Shown here: positions 10,740 to 21,854 of the stretch, piece after piece | Position numbering within the stretch: the stretch's first letter is position 1 | Layout: every line of letters starts with the position of its first letter | NCBI RefSeq assembly: GCF_000091045.1 | Contig: NC_006670.1 | Coordinates: 2,223,201-2,287,200 of the forward strand | Length of the DNA stretch: 64,000 bases | Source: Cryptococcus deneoformans JEC21 | Taxonomy: Eukaryota; Basidiomycota; Tremellomycetes; Tremellales; Cryptococcaceae | Direction: 5' to 3' | Translations under genes and position numbers: made by a program | Notes under the pieces: model-generated | The model's input: only the letters and a program-made list of their open reading frames with translations | Told to the model about the DNA's origin: nothing | The model's database searches: none

Positions 10740-12192
10740 TATTCGACCATAAAGGTCTCCTGTCCATGAAACACAACAAAGAGACAGAAATAATGACGAA
10801 TGGTTCTGGCGCTGTATGTATGAAATACCCGAGGATCAACTGTGCCATCTAGGCAAAGGGGAAATCAATTTACTTTCGAGCGAGAGTCATTTAGCAAAGC
10901 CATCTCTAAATCTTGGTCGCTGGCGCCGCAAACGCAACATGGAGACATGGACAGAAGACCATTGAGGATACATGACTGCTGTGATTTCGACGAGTAATCT
11001 GAGACAACGTAGATTCTAATCTCTCAGGAATGGAGCACTCGGATTGATAATCGCAGTATTCATGGCAACAATCCATGTATCAGTTTTGCAAGCCATCACC
11101 TCTGTATCGGACTCAAGCGAGCAACTTCGAGCTTTCCACCGTCTCCTGGATCAATGATTTGTCGTATGCATGTTTCAACGTGTACCTGTTTCATTTGACT
11201 GATAACATTTCCCTGTGCACAACTGCAACCAAAAGACCTCTAGAACCCAAGGATATGCAAAGAGTTGGGCTAGGTACAAAAATCCGTCATAAGTTGAAGC
11301 GGTTGATTTTTCAGTCCCTTTTGTGTAATAAAGACCTTCTTCCCTACATAATTAGTCAGCTCTCTCCATCCATGAATTGAATGCAGCACATACACCGAGA
11401 TCAACACGTTGTCTTTCACACACATATCAATCCGGTCGAAGTTCTTGCCCATGTCAAACTTCCACGACCAATGACCGTGTCTCTGGATTCCTCCCCTCGC
11501 TTTCGCCTCTTCATTAGACGCAGTTCCCTTTACCCAATACACTTCCCAACCATTCTTCCTGGTCAGCTGCTTTTGAACGTGGAGACCTCCCACGCCCGAG
11601 GTCAAGGTCTCTATTGTTTCCTCCCAAGTAGATGTGCTTCCACTTGAGTATTCACTTTCGAGATCATCTTCATCCTCATCTTCCCAGTCATCTTCGTCAT
11701 CCTCATCGACTTCACCATTTTCTCTCTTAGAGTTTCGGTTCATATCAGGCTGATCAGGATTATCGACCAGGTAGAGGATATGACCGTCTTGGAAGCGATA
11801 AAATTCACAACCAGGATTGACAATCGTATCCAAACTTTTCGGCTGTATAGCATTTAATCGTTTCTCTCTATCCTCTAGTGCAGCAATTTTCTCTTGAACA
11901 CTGAGCTTGTGGGAAGGATGTAAAAAGGGCGCTGTTAAAGGCACGGAGTAATGTTTGCGTCGAAATTCCAGTTGGAGTCGAGGAGTTGACATGTAGACAT
12001 CATGGATATGCCTGTTAAGCTATTTTACATCACAGTAAGTGCTTATCTCACCGGGAAATTGAAATCACTCATTCTGATCATACGGAAGACATGGAGCACA
12101 GGCAAATTGTCGAGGATCTCGATGAGGATGTCCGAGTAGGCATCGTCAATGAAGAGAGGCCTTAGAGGGCTGATCCTACTCCTTCGTGACAT
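10740..12192 (-). pseudogene. Truncated F-box-like family gene (N-terminal half)
   Basis: Starts at the ATG at 12192. Exon 1 (12192-12052) has 47 residues with F-box-like helices (DAYSDILIEILDNLPVLHVF). A very short intron of about 32 nt joins it to exon 2 (12019 to about 11387), which contains LQLEFRRKHYSVPLTAPFL, EDREKRLNAIQPKSLDTIV and an acidic run of Asp/Glu, then GWEVYWVKG and FDMGKNFDRIDMCVKDN. The intact paralogue at 39928 has the same blocks and the same intron positions, the second donor being GTGTATGT near 11386. After that intron the frame closes within about 10 codons, losing some 450 residues. Weak traces of the next paralogue region can be followed on the same strand to about 10750, with broken frames. 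Either a pseudogene or a short F-box-only protein of about 270 residues. Confidence 0.65.
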
Positions 12193-12895
12193 TTTGCATA
12201 AATTTGTTGACCTATTTCGAAGCAGGAAAGAAAAAGCAATGAAGATGAGAGACTGGATGGTTTTGTTTGGCCAGATTAACGTTGTTGGGAAACCAAAAGG
12301 TTCCGCGCGCCTGCCAGCCAACCACAATTTCTAGAGGAATCTCGACTCTTGATGTCATCTAATAACGGATGGCACTGTTGTGCGTGTGGCTCATCGACTG
12401 AATTGGCCTCCGCTTTACTTTCGGCAAAGATCCACCGTTTCCCCCCTCACAAACTATATAGCTCATGACATATTCCAGTAGTGCATATCCGGTGGCTAAC
12501 ATCTCCCTTAGCTTCTGCGTTTAACTTCAATAATTACTTCTAATTACAACACTATTTTTAACTCTGACAAATGCAGTTTGCATGACCTGTAGTTACAAAG
12601 ACGTTGTCTGAATAATTAAGCATACAAATAACTTCCCCATCATATACAAGAATTATCTCATTTATGTCTCGAAGTAATTCGTGTTATTAACGACGCCGCT
12701 ATTTTTAGGTGAGTTTTCTAGTTTTCGATGACGTCGAGACGTCGTCCGTCCTAACACTCATGCAAGTGGAGGTTCGAAACGTCATAATAATAACTATGTA
12801 TATATAATCTCAAAGCTTTTAGCGGAGCTGAAAAGCATATTCAGTACAAAGCTCCAGCTTATAATCTCATCTCCGTATACGATAGCAACATATCA
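12193..12895. promoter_or_regulatory. Divergent intergenic region before the PSD-family gene
   Basis: About 700 bp between the start of the minus-strand F-box-like gene and the PSD-family start at 12896. AT-rich in the middle. A TATA-like run lies at about 12795-12809, some 90 bp upstream of the ATG. No other gene seen. Confidence 0.45.
12795..12809 (+). promoter_or_regulatory. TATA-like element upstream of the PSD-family gene
   Basis: The run tatgtatatataatc lies about 90 bp before the ATG at 12896, a suitable distance for a TATA element in this kind of genome. Assigned by sequence and position only. Confidence 0.45.
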
Positions 12896-14443
12896 TGGCA
12901 AACTCTGAACCAGTACCCGACGAACATCGCATTCACCGAGTACGTTACCTTCATCCCCCTTTTTTGGTACGGCTGAACTCGTACTGTTATTGACCAGATT
13001 AATCACCCCGCTTTAGTTGACCGATTGGAGCTCCCACGATAGGAGACATTACCACAAGTTCCTCAATGATACTGTTGAATATGTAGATCAACACCCAAAG
13101 CCTCTACACCCCGTACTCAAGGAGTTTCAAGATGCAGTGGAGAAAAGTACTCGGCTATCAATGCTTTTTGATTTAATGTTCCAACAGGTCAGTACTGTGC
13201 ATTTAGAGTACACGGTGTTGATAATTGTGTAGATTCCCCATAACAAAAAATACCTCAAAGACCCGTCGGGCAAGAGTAATCAAGTGCGCAACTTTAAACA
13301 CCTCCTCCAGCTTCTCAACCACGTTATCAATACAGCTCCTCGATGGACCCAGGCAGCTGAAAATGTAGGACTGGTAGGTGTACCTGTGAATGCGCTGTTG
13401 GACTGGCCAATGGGTACGAATGCTGGGTTTTGTGTGTTCCAGGACCCTACAGTGAATGAACATGTGAGTTGTCACCGGTTAATTTTTCTGAAGGTATGTA
13501 AGTGCTGATTTAGGCTTTTGGACTAGTTGAAGAAGGTCCTCAACGTATGGGGTGAATTTCTGTCATCACCCGAATCTTCCGACGCTCTCTCCAACGATGA
13601 GACGGGGTGGCTCGGCCCTGTTGGCTTGCCTTCTCTCGAAAAGGTTGCCAATGTCGGCAAGACTTCTTACACTTTCGACCAATTCTATGAATGCGACCGC
13701 TCAGCCAAGCACTTCGGCTTCAGGTCCTGGGATGACTTTTTCACTCGTCGCTTCCGAGAACAAATTCGACCGGTAGCGTCTCCCCATGATGACAGTGTCG
13801 TTGCGAATGCCTGCGAGTCAAAAGTCTACAAGGTCGGCCGTGACATCCATGCTCGAGACCAGTTCTGGGTCAAGGGTCAACCATACTCTGTGCTCGACAT
13901 CCTCGCGTTTGATGACTATGCTGAGCGGTTTGTTGGTGGCACCATTTACCAAGGTTTCTTGAGCGCCTTGTCGTACCACAGATGGCACTCTCCCGTTTCT
14001 GGGACTATCAAGAAAGCCTATGTTGTGCAGGGCACATACTTTAGCGAACCTCCTTTCGTAGAATTTAACGTCAACCAGAATGCCGACCCTCACGGAGAGA
14101 CAACCAGTCAGGAGTACTTGTCTGCCACAGCTACGAGGGCTATCATCTTTATTGATAACCCCAAGCTTGGGTTGGTAGCTTTCTTGGGTATTGGGATGAC
14201 AGAAGTGTCGACCTGTGAGATTACTGTGAAGGAGGGGCAACAGGTACAGAAAGGTGATGAGATCGGGTGAGTGACTTAACTTTCTGAAGGCAAATAACTC
14301 AGCTGATAAATCCGGACAGAATGTTCCACTTTGGTGGATCAACTCATTGTGTATTGTTCGAAAAGGGCGTCAACTTGGAAGGCTTCCCCGAACCCTCAGA
14401 CCAGAATGTCCCAGTCAGGAGTCAACTGTGTATAGCCAAGTAA
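12896..14443 (+). CDS. PSD-family pyruvoyl decarboxylase (PsiD-like)
   Basis: Member of the phosphatidylserine decarboxylase family. Exons 12896-12940, 13017-13187, 13233-13463, 13527-14266 and 14320-14443 give 436 residues with all phases correct. The N-terminal third, before the catalytic domain, has the layout of fungal PSD-like proteins (LLDWPMGTNAGFCVFQDP, then FLSS). The catalytic domain shows SWDDFFTRRFR, ANACES, SYHRWHSPVSGTI (catalytic His) and GMTEVSTC. The self-cleavage site is GGST (about 401-404), where Ser403 would become the pyruvoyl group. This layout and the YHRWH block resemble Psilocybe tryptophan decarboxylase PsiD more than the membrane-bound mitochondrial PSD; no mitochondrial presequence or transmembrane helix is visible. 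The substrate could be an aromatic amino acid or a phospholipid. It sits between broken pieces of the F-box-like family. Confidence 0.88.
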
Positions 14444-14544
14444 ATCAACATATGTAGCAGTATCAAATCTCGAATTACTTGAGTGGCTGTTCTATAATCT
14501 CTTGGAAAGTGTATGAATGTACCATGTACAAGCAAGATCGTATG

Positions 14545-15822
14545 TAGTCTTTCGTGCCTGGTAGATTCTTCGTCACCCTCAACACTTCTGAATGCGGCTA
14601 TCCCCCGCATACCCCTGATCCACCAGATCAAAATTCCTTTGCCGCACCTTATCCCTCCATCTCGTGTTCATGGACACTCTCCGATCTTCCTCAGTGTCTC
14701 CCTATCGGTGTTTTTGAACTCCCCTTCCATGATCTCATCCCTTTTACCCTCGACGTCTTCTTTCAGCCTGGCCTCCTGGACTGCAAGTACGACGAGGATA
14801 TTCATAATCGCCAGACAAATGGCGTCCTCACTTGGAGACTCTCCGGCCGAACGAGCGTGACGAACCTTTCGACCATCATTAGTTTTTCCACCGCTTTTGC
14901 GCTTACCCGTATGGCAGGACATATGTCAAGTCAAAAAATCCCACGTGCTTTACCAGTAAGCATCAACCTCGAAGAAGCCAAGTTCCTTCCCATGGTGAAC
15001 CAAGCCCGCCTGGCAGCCGGTGCTCTGATGAAATTCGAGTATGAAAATCGAATGGATAAGGATGGAAATTGGGTAAAGAATGGGGAGACGAAGAGAAGTT
15101 TGCAGAAACCTTCTGCGATCACCGGAGGAAGGAATGCACAGTTAAAGAAGATGTGGGCCAACTCGAAAGTCCGTGGTGGGCTGCACGAAACAAGCTTGGA
15201 TGAAGTGTTCAATGATCCTGATAATAACGTTCACCGGTGTAATTTTGAGCAATACCCTGATACGGCCCATATCCGGATGGAATGCGCACCAGCGTTTAGT
15301 TCGGTGTATGGAGCAAGAGAAGTGAGATTGGTGGCAACTTTGGCGGAGGATGAGGTTGAAGTGCTTGATACAAATGGGTTGAAGAGAATTCAGTTCGTAT
15401 TGAGTGTGAATGATTATAATAAACGGACGATTGTTTATCCGCTGAAGGGATTAGAAGAAGAGGCGGAAGAGGCGGGGCAAAAGAAGAGCAGAAAGAAGAA
15501 GAAAAAGAAGAAGGGAGCGTCAAATAGTAATGGGGAGGTGGAGCAGGTAGATCAAAATCATCTTATCCTCCAGCATTAGTCTACTGATTTGGGCGAACGG
15601 ATCGGTCTTCGATTACATCAGTCACATCATTCCGAGGAACTTGCCATGTTTTTGAAGGAAACATTAATGCATGAACGCACATCGTTCCCGAACGATCAGA
15701 ATGCGGCAATTCTAGAGATCGATATGGACATGCAAATGATGCCTGAAGTGAGGTTTGATGGGAATAATGTGTTGTTGAGCAGTTTCACTGTGAGTTATCT
15801 GAAGAAGGCGGGTGTTGGATGA
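14545..15822 (+). pseudogene. F-box-like family gene fragment (C-terminal half)
   Basis: The frame from about 14545 corresponds to the C-terminal half of the intact paralogue at 39928-42359: GYPPHTP, CSWTLSDLPQCLPIGVFELP, DEDIHNRQTNGVLTWRLSGR, APAFSSVYGAREVRLVA, VLSVNDYNKRT and, at the end, VRFDGNNVLLSSFTV. A Lys/Glu-rich insert lies near 15440-15540. There is no N-terminal half upstream; the PSD-family gene ends about 100 bp before. A stop codon precedes the first conserved block and an in-frame TAG occurs at 15577-15579, after which the homologous frame simply continues to 15822. That TAG could be removed by a 33- or 42-nt intron, but this is shorter than usual. The final paralogue donor (GTGAGT) is also retained near 15787. 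Probably not a functional protein. Confidence 0.7.
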
Positions 15823-16149
15823 CGTTGAGAGTTAATTGATTGTACCTTGTTAGCCTACTGCCATCCATATCCTTTCATTCTGAGGTCCCAACGAGTCTAC
15901 AGAGTGGTCAGCACCGAGAGGGACATGGCAGTTCCGCGACTCTGAGGATATCGGGCCTAGAGCACTAGGGCCGAATCAAGCAATTGAACGGTTGGTACCG
16001 AATGTCTGAGTGGGGTAAGGGGCGCTAACAGTAGTGATCAGTGCTACGAATCCGAAAGTCAGCGCATGGAGCGCAGATCTGTATCCATAATGTATATCTC
16101 CCCATATAATGTCCAACGCATATGATCATTCAAAAAGAGGATCTATCCC
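15823..16149. other. Short convergent intergenic region
   Basis: 327 bp between the C-terminal fragment (plus) and the stop of the second dehydrogenase (minus). It may hold remnants of the final exon of the fragment. Nothing else recognised. Confidence 0.4.
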
Positions 16150-17368
16150 TTACAACATATGTGCCTGCTCTGGCACCGTAAACGCCAGTTTGCCTGTCTT
16201 TAAACCATGTTCCAGATTCCTCAAACAAACTGCTTCCATCTCCGTTTGTGTCTCCACCGTCACCGTTCCAACATGCGGCAAACAAAGTGCATTAGGGTGA
16301 TCCAACAGCTCCTTTGTGATCTGCGGTTCGTTCTCGTACACGTCCAGACCACAGCCTGCAATCTTGCCTGATTCGAGGGCCCGTACAAGGGCGGCTTCAT
16401 CGACTATAGGACCTCGAGCGGTATTGATAAGGATAGATGTGGGTTTCATTTTAGAGAATGTGTCGTCAGAGATGAGATGTTTGGTAGCGGCGGTGAGAGG
16501 AAGGTTGAGCGAGACAATATCGGAAGTCGCGAGGAGCTGGTCCATGTTCTCAACATACGTCGCCCCTGTTTCCTTCTCTTTTTCTTCTGTCAGTCGCCTT
16601 CGGTTATGGTATTGCACCTTTAAGCCGAAAGGCTTTGCCCTTCTAGCCAAAGCTGAACCGATGCCGCCCATACCGAGGATACCAAGTACTTTTCCTTGGG
16701 GATCGTGGGAGAGAGGGAGTTGAGAGTTGAATGTACCTTGACGGGCATGTAAAAGGGCGCTGGAGAAGTTGCGGATGGCACCGAGGAGGAGGAACATGGC
16801 GGTGTCTGCTGTGGCATTGTCGACGGCGGAGGGAACGTTGGAGACTTGGATGTTGCGGGCGGTACAGGGAGGGATGTCGACTGGTTTCTGTTAGTATGAG
16901 TTAAATGGGTGAATAGTAACGTACTTTGATCGCTGCAAGGTGTCAGCTAAAGTCCTTGTTTAAAGAAGTTTAAACTACTCACTAACCAGCACCGTTATGG
17001 GCAATGAATTTAAGATTTGAAGGAAGTTTAGAGACGAGCTCCTCATCAAATCGACCGGTTATCTGTCGCCTCGTGTCAGAAACGACGGCCACATATTATG
17101 ACGGACAAAGTACTCACTTTGATAGACTCAGAAGCTTTAAAGTGCCTGTAAATGCCAGTGACATCCTTGTATTTTGTACCGAGATCATGAAGGAACTCTT
17201 CTCGCGTTTTGCTGGTGTTTGGCTGGATTTCATCAGGAGAGCCAGCTCAAGGTCAAGGAACATAGGACGTACGATGACGTTGGCGATCTTGCTGAACGAT
17301 GATAACTGTGACTTTGCGAGCTTGATGGTGTCCAGGAAGAGGACTTTTGGGGCGTTGCTGAGTGCCAT
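16150..17368 (-). CDS. D-isomer 2-hydroxyacid dehydrogenase (glyoxylate/hydroxypyruvate reductase type)
   Basis: NAD(P)H-dependent reductase of 2-oxoacids such as glyoxylate or hydroxypyruvate. Start at 17368 (MALSNAPKVLFLDTIK). Five exons are needed: 17368 to about 17273, then about 17220-17118, a third ending with the Gly-Ala-Gly-Tyr stretch near 16986, an 8-nt microexon at 16925-16932, and 16880-16150. Joined, they give the family block HNGAGYDQIDIPPC without a frame break. Then come GILGMGGIGSALARRAKPFG (cofactor-binding, GxGxxG), LINTARGPIVDEAAL (catalytic Arg), GCGLDVYENEP (Glu) and LCLPHVGTVT (His). The normal order Arg-Glu-His is complete. The C-terminus ends VPEQAHML. Length is about 345 residues. 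Differs from the bacterial-type D-lactate dehydrogenase at 8925-9971 in having introns and in subfamily motifs. Confidence 0.9.
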
Positions 17369-17921
17369 CCTGGATTTTGGTACTGAAATAAAGTAAAAGT
17401 CAACGAAAGATTAGTAAACCATATGACAGTCTCAGCCCATGCTCACCCGGCTATCTCGGCTCATTGACGCGATAAGCCGATTCTAATCGTTCCTGATTAA
17501 CTTCTAATATCTGCTTTTAATCCCGTTAATGGTATAAGTCTATTAATGGGATCAAAAACTGATTGACGCGTCCAAGCCAATTCGCGTCCCCTTCTGCCAT
17601 GAGAATTAAGACCGCACCGAAGCCAAAAGAACCGATGTTATCTTCATCTCCTTGAATACTTCCACATTTCACGTAGAATATAGATCCAAATTACGACACA
17701 TTACAGTCTTCAGGGAGCCTCTACACAGGTATATAGAAACGACACAGGGGTTTGGAGAGTGTTGAGTCCTGGAACTCAGCTCCCGTGAGTCTCACTACGA
17801 GAGTCCTCGCTGTCACTTTTACTGACCGATCCTGCAACTCTCCTGAACATAACTGACATGCATGTAGAATCTAACGCTGTGCTAAACCATTCGAGACTCT
17901 GAAAAGCTAAGACCTATATGG
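17369..17921. promoter_or_regulatory. Divergent intergenic region
   Basis: 553 bp between the divergent starts of the 2-hydroxyacid dehydrogenase (minus) and the ZRG17-like gene (plus). It should hold both promoters and leaders. No RNA gene or repeat recognised. Confidence 0.45.
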
Positions 17922-20491
17922 ATGGCCATGCCTCCGCAGGAATCAGTCTCATCACTAGCCTCATCAATTTCAGCCACCGAGACGACTCTCCCAACGCCTG
18001 ACCTTCCATTCTCAAAATCATCGCCACGAGTTGCTCAGATGTCGGTAAACGAGATACCAGACGACGATGATGTCTTTTCACAGTCAAATTTACTCAACCG
18101 ATCTGTAGCTCTTGGCAGCCCGGAAGAGTCCAAGACACCGCAAGCAGAAGTTCCTAGTATTTCTGTGGATAGCACTGTGGAAGTTGATGATGCGTCTCCC
18201 ACGCCTCACACTCGTCATAACGCGACATCCATAGTATTCCCAGCTCCTCCTCCACCTATAATCTTGCATCGTGAGAATGGAGAAGAGTCAAGGAGAGTGA
18301 CAGCACCAGGGACAGAGCTTCGAAGTAGTCATCGTCAAGCTGCCGCTAAGGGGCTGAATATTTCAGGGTTACCAGTACCAGAAATTACGACAAGCACGAT
18401 TGTAGAGCAGGGAGATATAGAAGATGAACCAATCAAGGAAGATGAGGATGACGCATTACCAGAACTCGTCTCTCCTCGTCGACTCAACTTTGGAAACTCT
18501 GAAAACGCCCCTGTCAGCCCGGCGTGGCAAAGCATGGAGTCTCCTAATTCAAACCAATATTCACCTGGTGGGAAACGCCAGTCGATCCATCGTTTTTCAT
18601 CTCAATCCGACTTGGAAGTCCCTTCACCCCTCGGTCCCAAATTCCGTCGTTTCGAACCTACTCCAAATCATGGTATCCACTCTCGAAACCTGTCCCTCTT
18701 CTTCCCGCAACCCGGGTCTATCCCGGGACCAAAATCTGCAAGTCCAGATTTGATCCCCAGTCCAGAGTTTGGGGAAACGACGCTCATACCGAGTGTTGAT
18801 TCGTCGAATGAGAAGAAGGTGTTTGGTGGGGCAGGGAATTGGTCATTTGGACAAGCAAGGCCGGAAGGAGAAGGTTCCGCAGGGTTGTTGACGCCTGATG
18901 TGAAAAGGAGCAAGAGAAGAGGTCATCATGTGAGTGCTTGACTACTCGCCCTGAGCTTATATGATTCAGCACAAACATTCTTTATCCCATAACTTTTTCT
19001 CCTTCCTCGACCCTACACAAACAAACCCCGTTCTTTCATCCAACAAATCGTCCGCCAAAGCATCCCCCATCCCCGATGCTACCCCCGCTTCAGTCCCCAT
19101 GCCTCGTCTCCCCTCCTCTGCTACCACTCAGGCCCTCTCTCCGCTGCCCTCATCCAAACTCGATCATTATAGTCGGTTCCTCCTCTCTTTTGCGTTTTTA
19201 GAATTCATCATCGGTGCGGGTTTATGGATCGAAGGTCAGATGAGCGGTTGGAGATGTCTTGCTGGCGTGGGGTACCTTGTGGTGTTCGATGCGATGGGAA
19301 TCGCTGTGAGTATGGTGGAGAGGAAAGAAGGAGCCGGGTGGAGTAGTATCAGAAATCCTTTTGGGTACGTCATCTCTTCCTTACTTGGTGTCATATACTA
19401 ACACTATCCTCTGATAGACCCTCGAGATTCATATCCCTACTCTACTTTGCGCAATCTCTTTTCCTTGTGTTCGCAGCGGTGTACATTGCCAAAGAGTCTA
19501 TTGAACAGGTCATACTGGGATCAGGTGCGCATGACCATGCTGTGGGTGGACATGGTCATGAAGGTTCGCACAGTCATGGTGGCGAGGGTGAGAGATCGTT
19601 CCCCCACCTTTTGTTGCTATGTGCTGCTGCAGCCACTACATTCTCTGGGGGAACATTGGGAAACCATTGCAAGTTGGTGGATGGTACGTCAGGATTTTTG
19701 TTCATGTTCTGAACAGTTGGCTTATATGACATAGCCGTTGGATCACTGTTCTTGACACCAACTTATTTATCTTTCCCTATCGTCTCTCGCTATTCAGCTT
19801 TATTGGCGAACCCATTCAGCTTTACAATTGTCGTATCCAGTCTCGGCATCCTGCTAAGCACCTTGATTGTCCCTCCGTACGCCTTTCGTTCCCTGCTGAA
19901 ATTATTCACTAACACTTCAGTAGGGCCTCGCTCCACTCCCTCGACGCCCTAATCTCCCTCCTTCTCACCCTGTTCACGTCAAGCCTTTCTTACCCTCCCA
20001 CCATCTTTTTCGCCCACATCCTCCTCCAAACAGCCCCGCCTTCGTCTACTCCGCAAATGATCGGCCTCAAACGCGCTCTCAGAGAGATCAAAGGAGACCG
20101 CCGAGTCCTAGGCTTGGGAACTGTGAGGTGTTGGGCGGTTAGTGTGGGTAAAGGTGGTTGGAACGAGTTTGAGAACCATGGTCAGAGTAATGCGAGTCGA
20201 CAGGGATCGATAGCTTCGTCGCCTGTCGTTACGCCTCGAGCGTCAACAGAATTCCCTTCCTTTCCAGCATCAACATTCTCATCTCTACTCAAAGATAAAG
20301 AAGAACCCTCTGCACCTCTTGTGGTTACCCTCACAGTCCATGTTGATTCAGATCTGGGTGATCAAGAGGTTTTAGATGTAACGAAGATGGCGTGGAGCAG
20401 GGTGCATCAGGTGGTTGGAAAGGGTGGAGGGGAAAGAGGGGAGGTGAGCGTTAGTGTGAAAAGGGGATGGGAGGGTGTTGAAGAGATGTAG
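17922..20491 (+). CDS. ZRG17: ZRG17-like cation diffusion facilitator
   Basis: Probable zinc transporter of the CDF family. Yeast and fission-yeast Zrg17 work with Msc2/Cis4 to bring zinc into the ER and Golgi. Exon 1 (17922-18929) encodes a long, disordered, Ser/Pro-rich cytosolic region. Exon 2 starts at 18970 and leads into the membrane domain. Helices include FLLSFAFLEFIIGAGLWI, CLAGVGYLVVFDAMGIAVSM, FISLLYFAQSLFLVFAAVYI, a helix ending CAAAATTFSGGTLGNH, FTIVVSSLGILLSTLIV and a last one around LISLLLTLFTSSLS. A His-rich loop (HDHAVGGHGHEGSHSH) follows the third helix, as in other CDF proteins. Introns near 18930-18969, 19365-19418, 19685-19735 and 19879-19924 preserve frame. The soluble C-terminal domain contains WAVSVGKGGWNEF and VTLTVHVDSDLGDQEV. 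Identification as ZRG17 rather than MSC2 rests on the long N-terminus and short loop and is moderately firm. Confidence 0.8.
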
Positions 20492-20815
20492 ATGTTCATG
20501 TGCATTTAGAGATTATCACACATAGGGCTGTAGCTTGTGAAGCTAAAACATGTATTGTTGTCACGAGTAATGGATAAGGTTTGTCTACTCTCCCGAATAG
20601 TTTGTCCACTCTCCTGAATCAAATCAGGCAGAAGGCCCTCTTTTGGTCAGTATCCCAGCACTAGTGAAGGGAAGTCCGAAAGTGACATTGGGAACCGGGC
20701 ACTGCGGTCTCTGTCTTTTGAGGCATGGCGAAATTAGAGTTTCCCAATGATGTTGTGTACTACTCAAAATGCATATCATGCTCTTCTTTCCATCCTTTTG
20801 TTCCTACTCCCATCC
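20492..20815. other. Convergent intergenic region
   Basis: 324 bp between the 3' ends of the ZRG17-like and YCII-domain genes. A short imperfect direct repeat (tttgtcYactctccYgaat) occurs at about 20580 and 20602. No gene seen. Confidence 0.4.
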
Positions 20816-21305
20816 TTAACTGACAAGCTTCAACGTTTCGTCGGTAGGGAGATACGCCAACTCGTTGACGGTAACCCTCTCCTTATCCCAGACCCCCTGG
20901 ACCCAATAAGGGTCAGACTTAATCCTTTCCCAAGCTTCTTCAATAGTAGGGAACCGGTAGAGCATGGTGGATCCGAGGGTGCCGGTACCAATCTGTCCAG
21001 CAGGGACCTCGACCTTGGGGCGGGTGTTGGAGGTAGCAGAGGCTTCGTCCATGTAGGCTCGACCGAAAACTGTGGTGAGTTCCTGTCAGCTCTGCCTCGC
21101 CATGATGGGTTAATGAGAAGGAAAACGTACGCGTAGTACCAGCCTCTCGAGACACCTTGCTACCTGCACATGGCATCAGCATCTACTCCAAACTTGTTGC
21201 CTGATGGAGGGAGCGGAACTGACCAGCAAGATGAGCTTCACGGGCAGCGAGACGCTTCTCGAAAACGTTGGGGTAGTCAGGGCAGACGCAGAGGTAGAGA
21301 GGCAT
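20816..21305 (-). CDS. YCII-domain protein
   Basis: Small protein of the YCII-related, dimeric alpha/beta-barrel superfamily, whose members include muconolactone isomerase-like enzymes and proteins of unknown role. Start at 21305 (MPLYLCVCPDYPN). Three exons join as AGSKVSREAGTT and LFGRAYMDEASA with correct phase, introns lying at about 21137-21225 and 21069-21132. The total is about 120 residues. Family features are the first strand LYLCVCPDYP, ARPEHLAG-like AAREAHLAG with the conserved His, then GTLGSTMLYRFPTIEEAW, IKSDPYWVQGVW with the typical DPY, and a final strand RVTVNELAY. No targeting signal. Function cannot be assigned; YCII proteins are usually around 100-120 residues, so this one is full length. 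Confidence 0.85.
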
Positions 21306-21854
21306 CTTGTTTGCTTGAAAATGGAACTTCGATTTTGAGGTGATGACGGGAAAAAGAGTCCGAGTCGGGCCCCCTCTTGACCTTTTTATGCAAGTTATCG
21401 CGTTTAAACGCTTGCAATCACGGCTTTGATGTGGCTGCGGTGAAAACATGAATTCCCCGCCTTATCCGGCTACGAGTCCGTAATCTTTTCTAATTGGGTG
21501 CGTGTGATCATTGTAAATTTGTTTGTTTCGATGGTAAAAGCAGTGCTATTTAGATGAGTTGGGATCCACAATAAGACCAAAAAGCTGCCGAAAGATGGTA
21601 AAGCGAAAATGAGTGTCAAGAAGTGACGGATAGGAAGCGGCGTTTGTATTAAATAGCTGGGGATGGCCGCTTCAAAATCATTCAGAAACGGTGATCGCGA
21701 GCGAATACTGGTGGACGGACAGGGCATACAATCAATGTCCCGATTTCAACCAAAGCAGCTACACAGGGCGCAAGAAAGTACAAAAAGAAAACACGAAGGG
21801 CACGGATTCGGAGTCATGACCATGGATACATAATTATGCTATGCTTTTAGACTT
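21306..21854. promoter_or_regulatory. Upstream region of the YCII gene and 3' flank of the FAH gene
   Basis: 549 bp between two minus-strand genes. It should contain the YCII promoter and the terminator of the FAH-family gene. No open frame with support. Confidence 0.4.

Noticed and set aside
12760..12790. ggttcgaaa resembling a tRNA B box
   Set aside because: No matching acceptor or anticodon stem around it.
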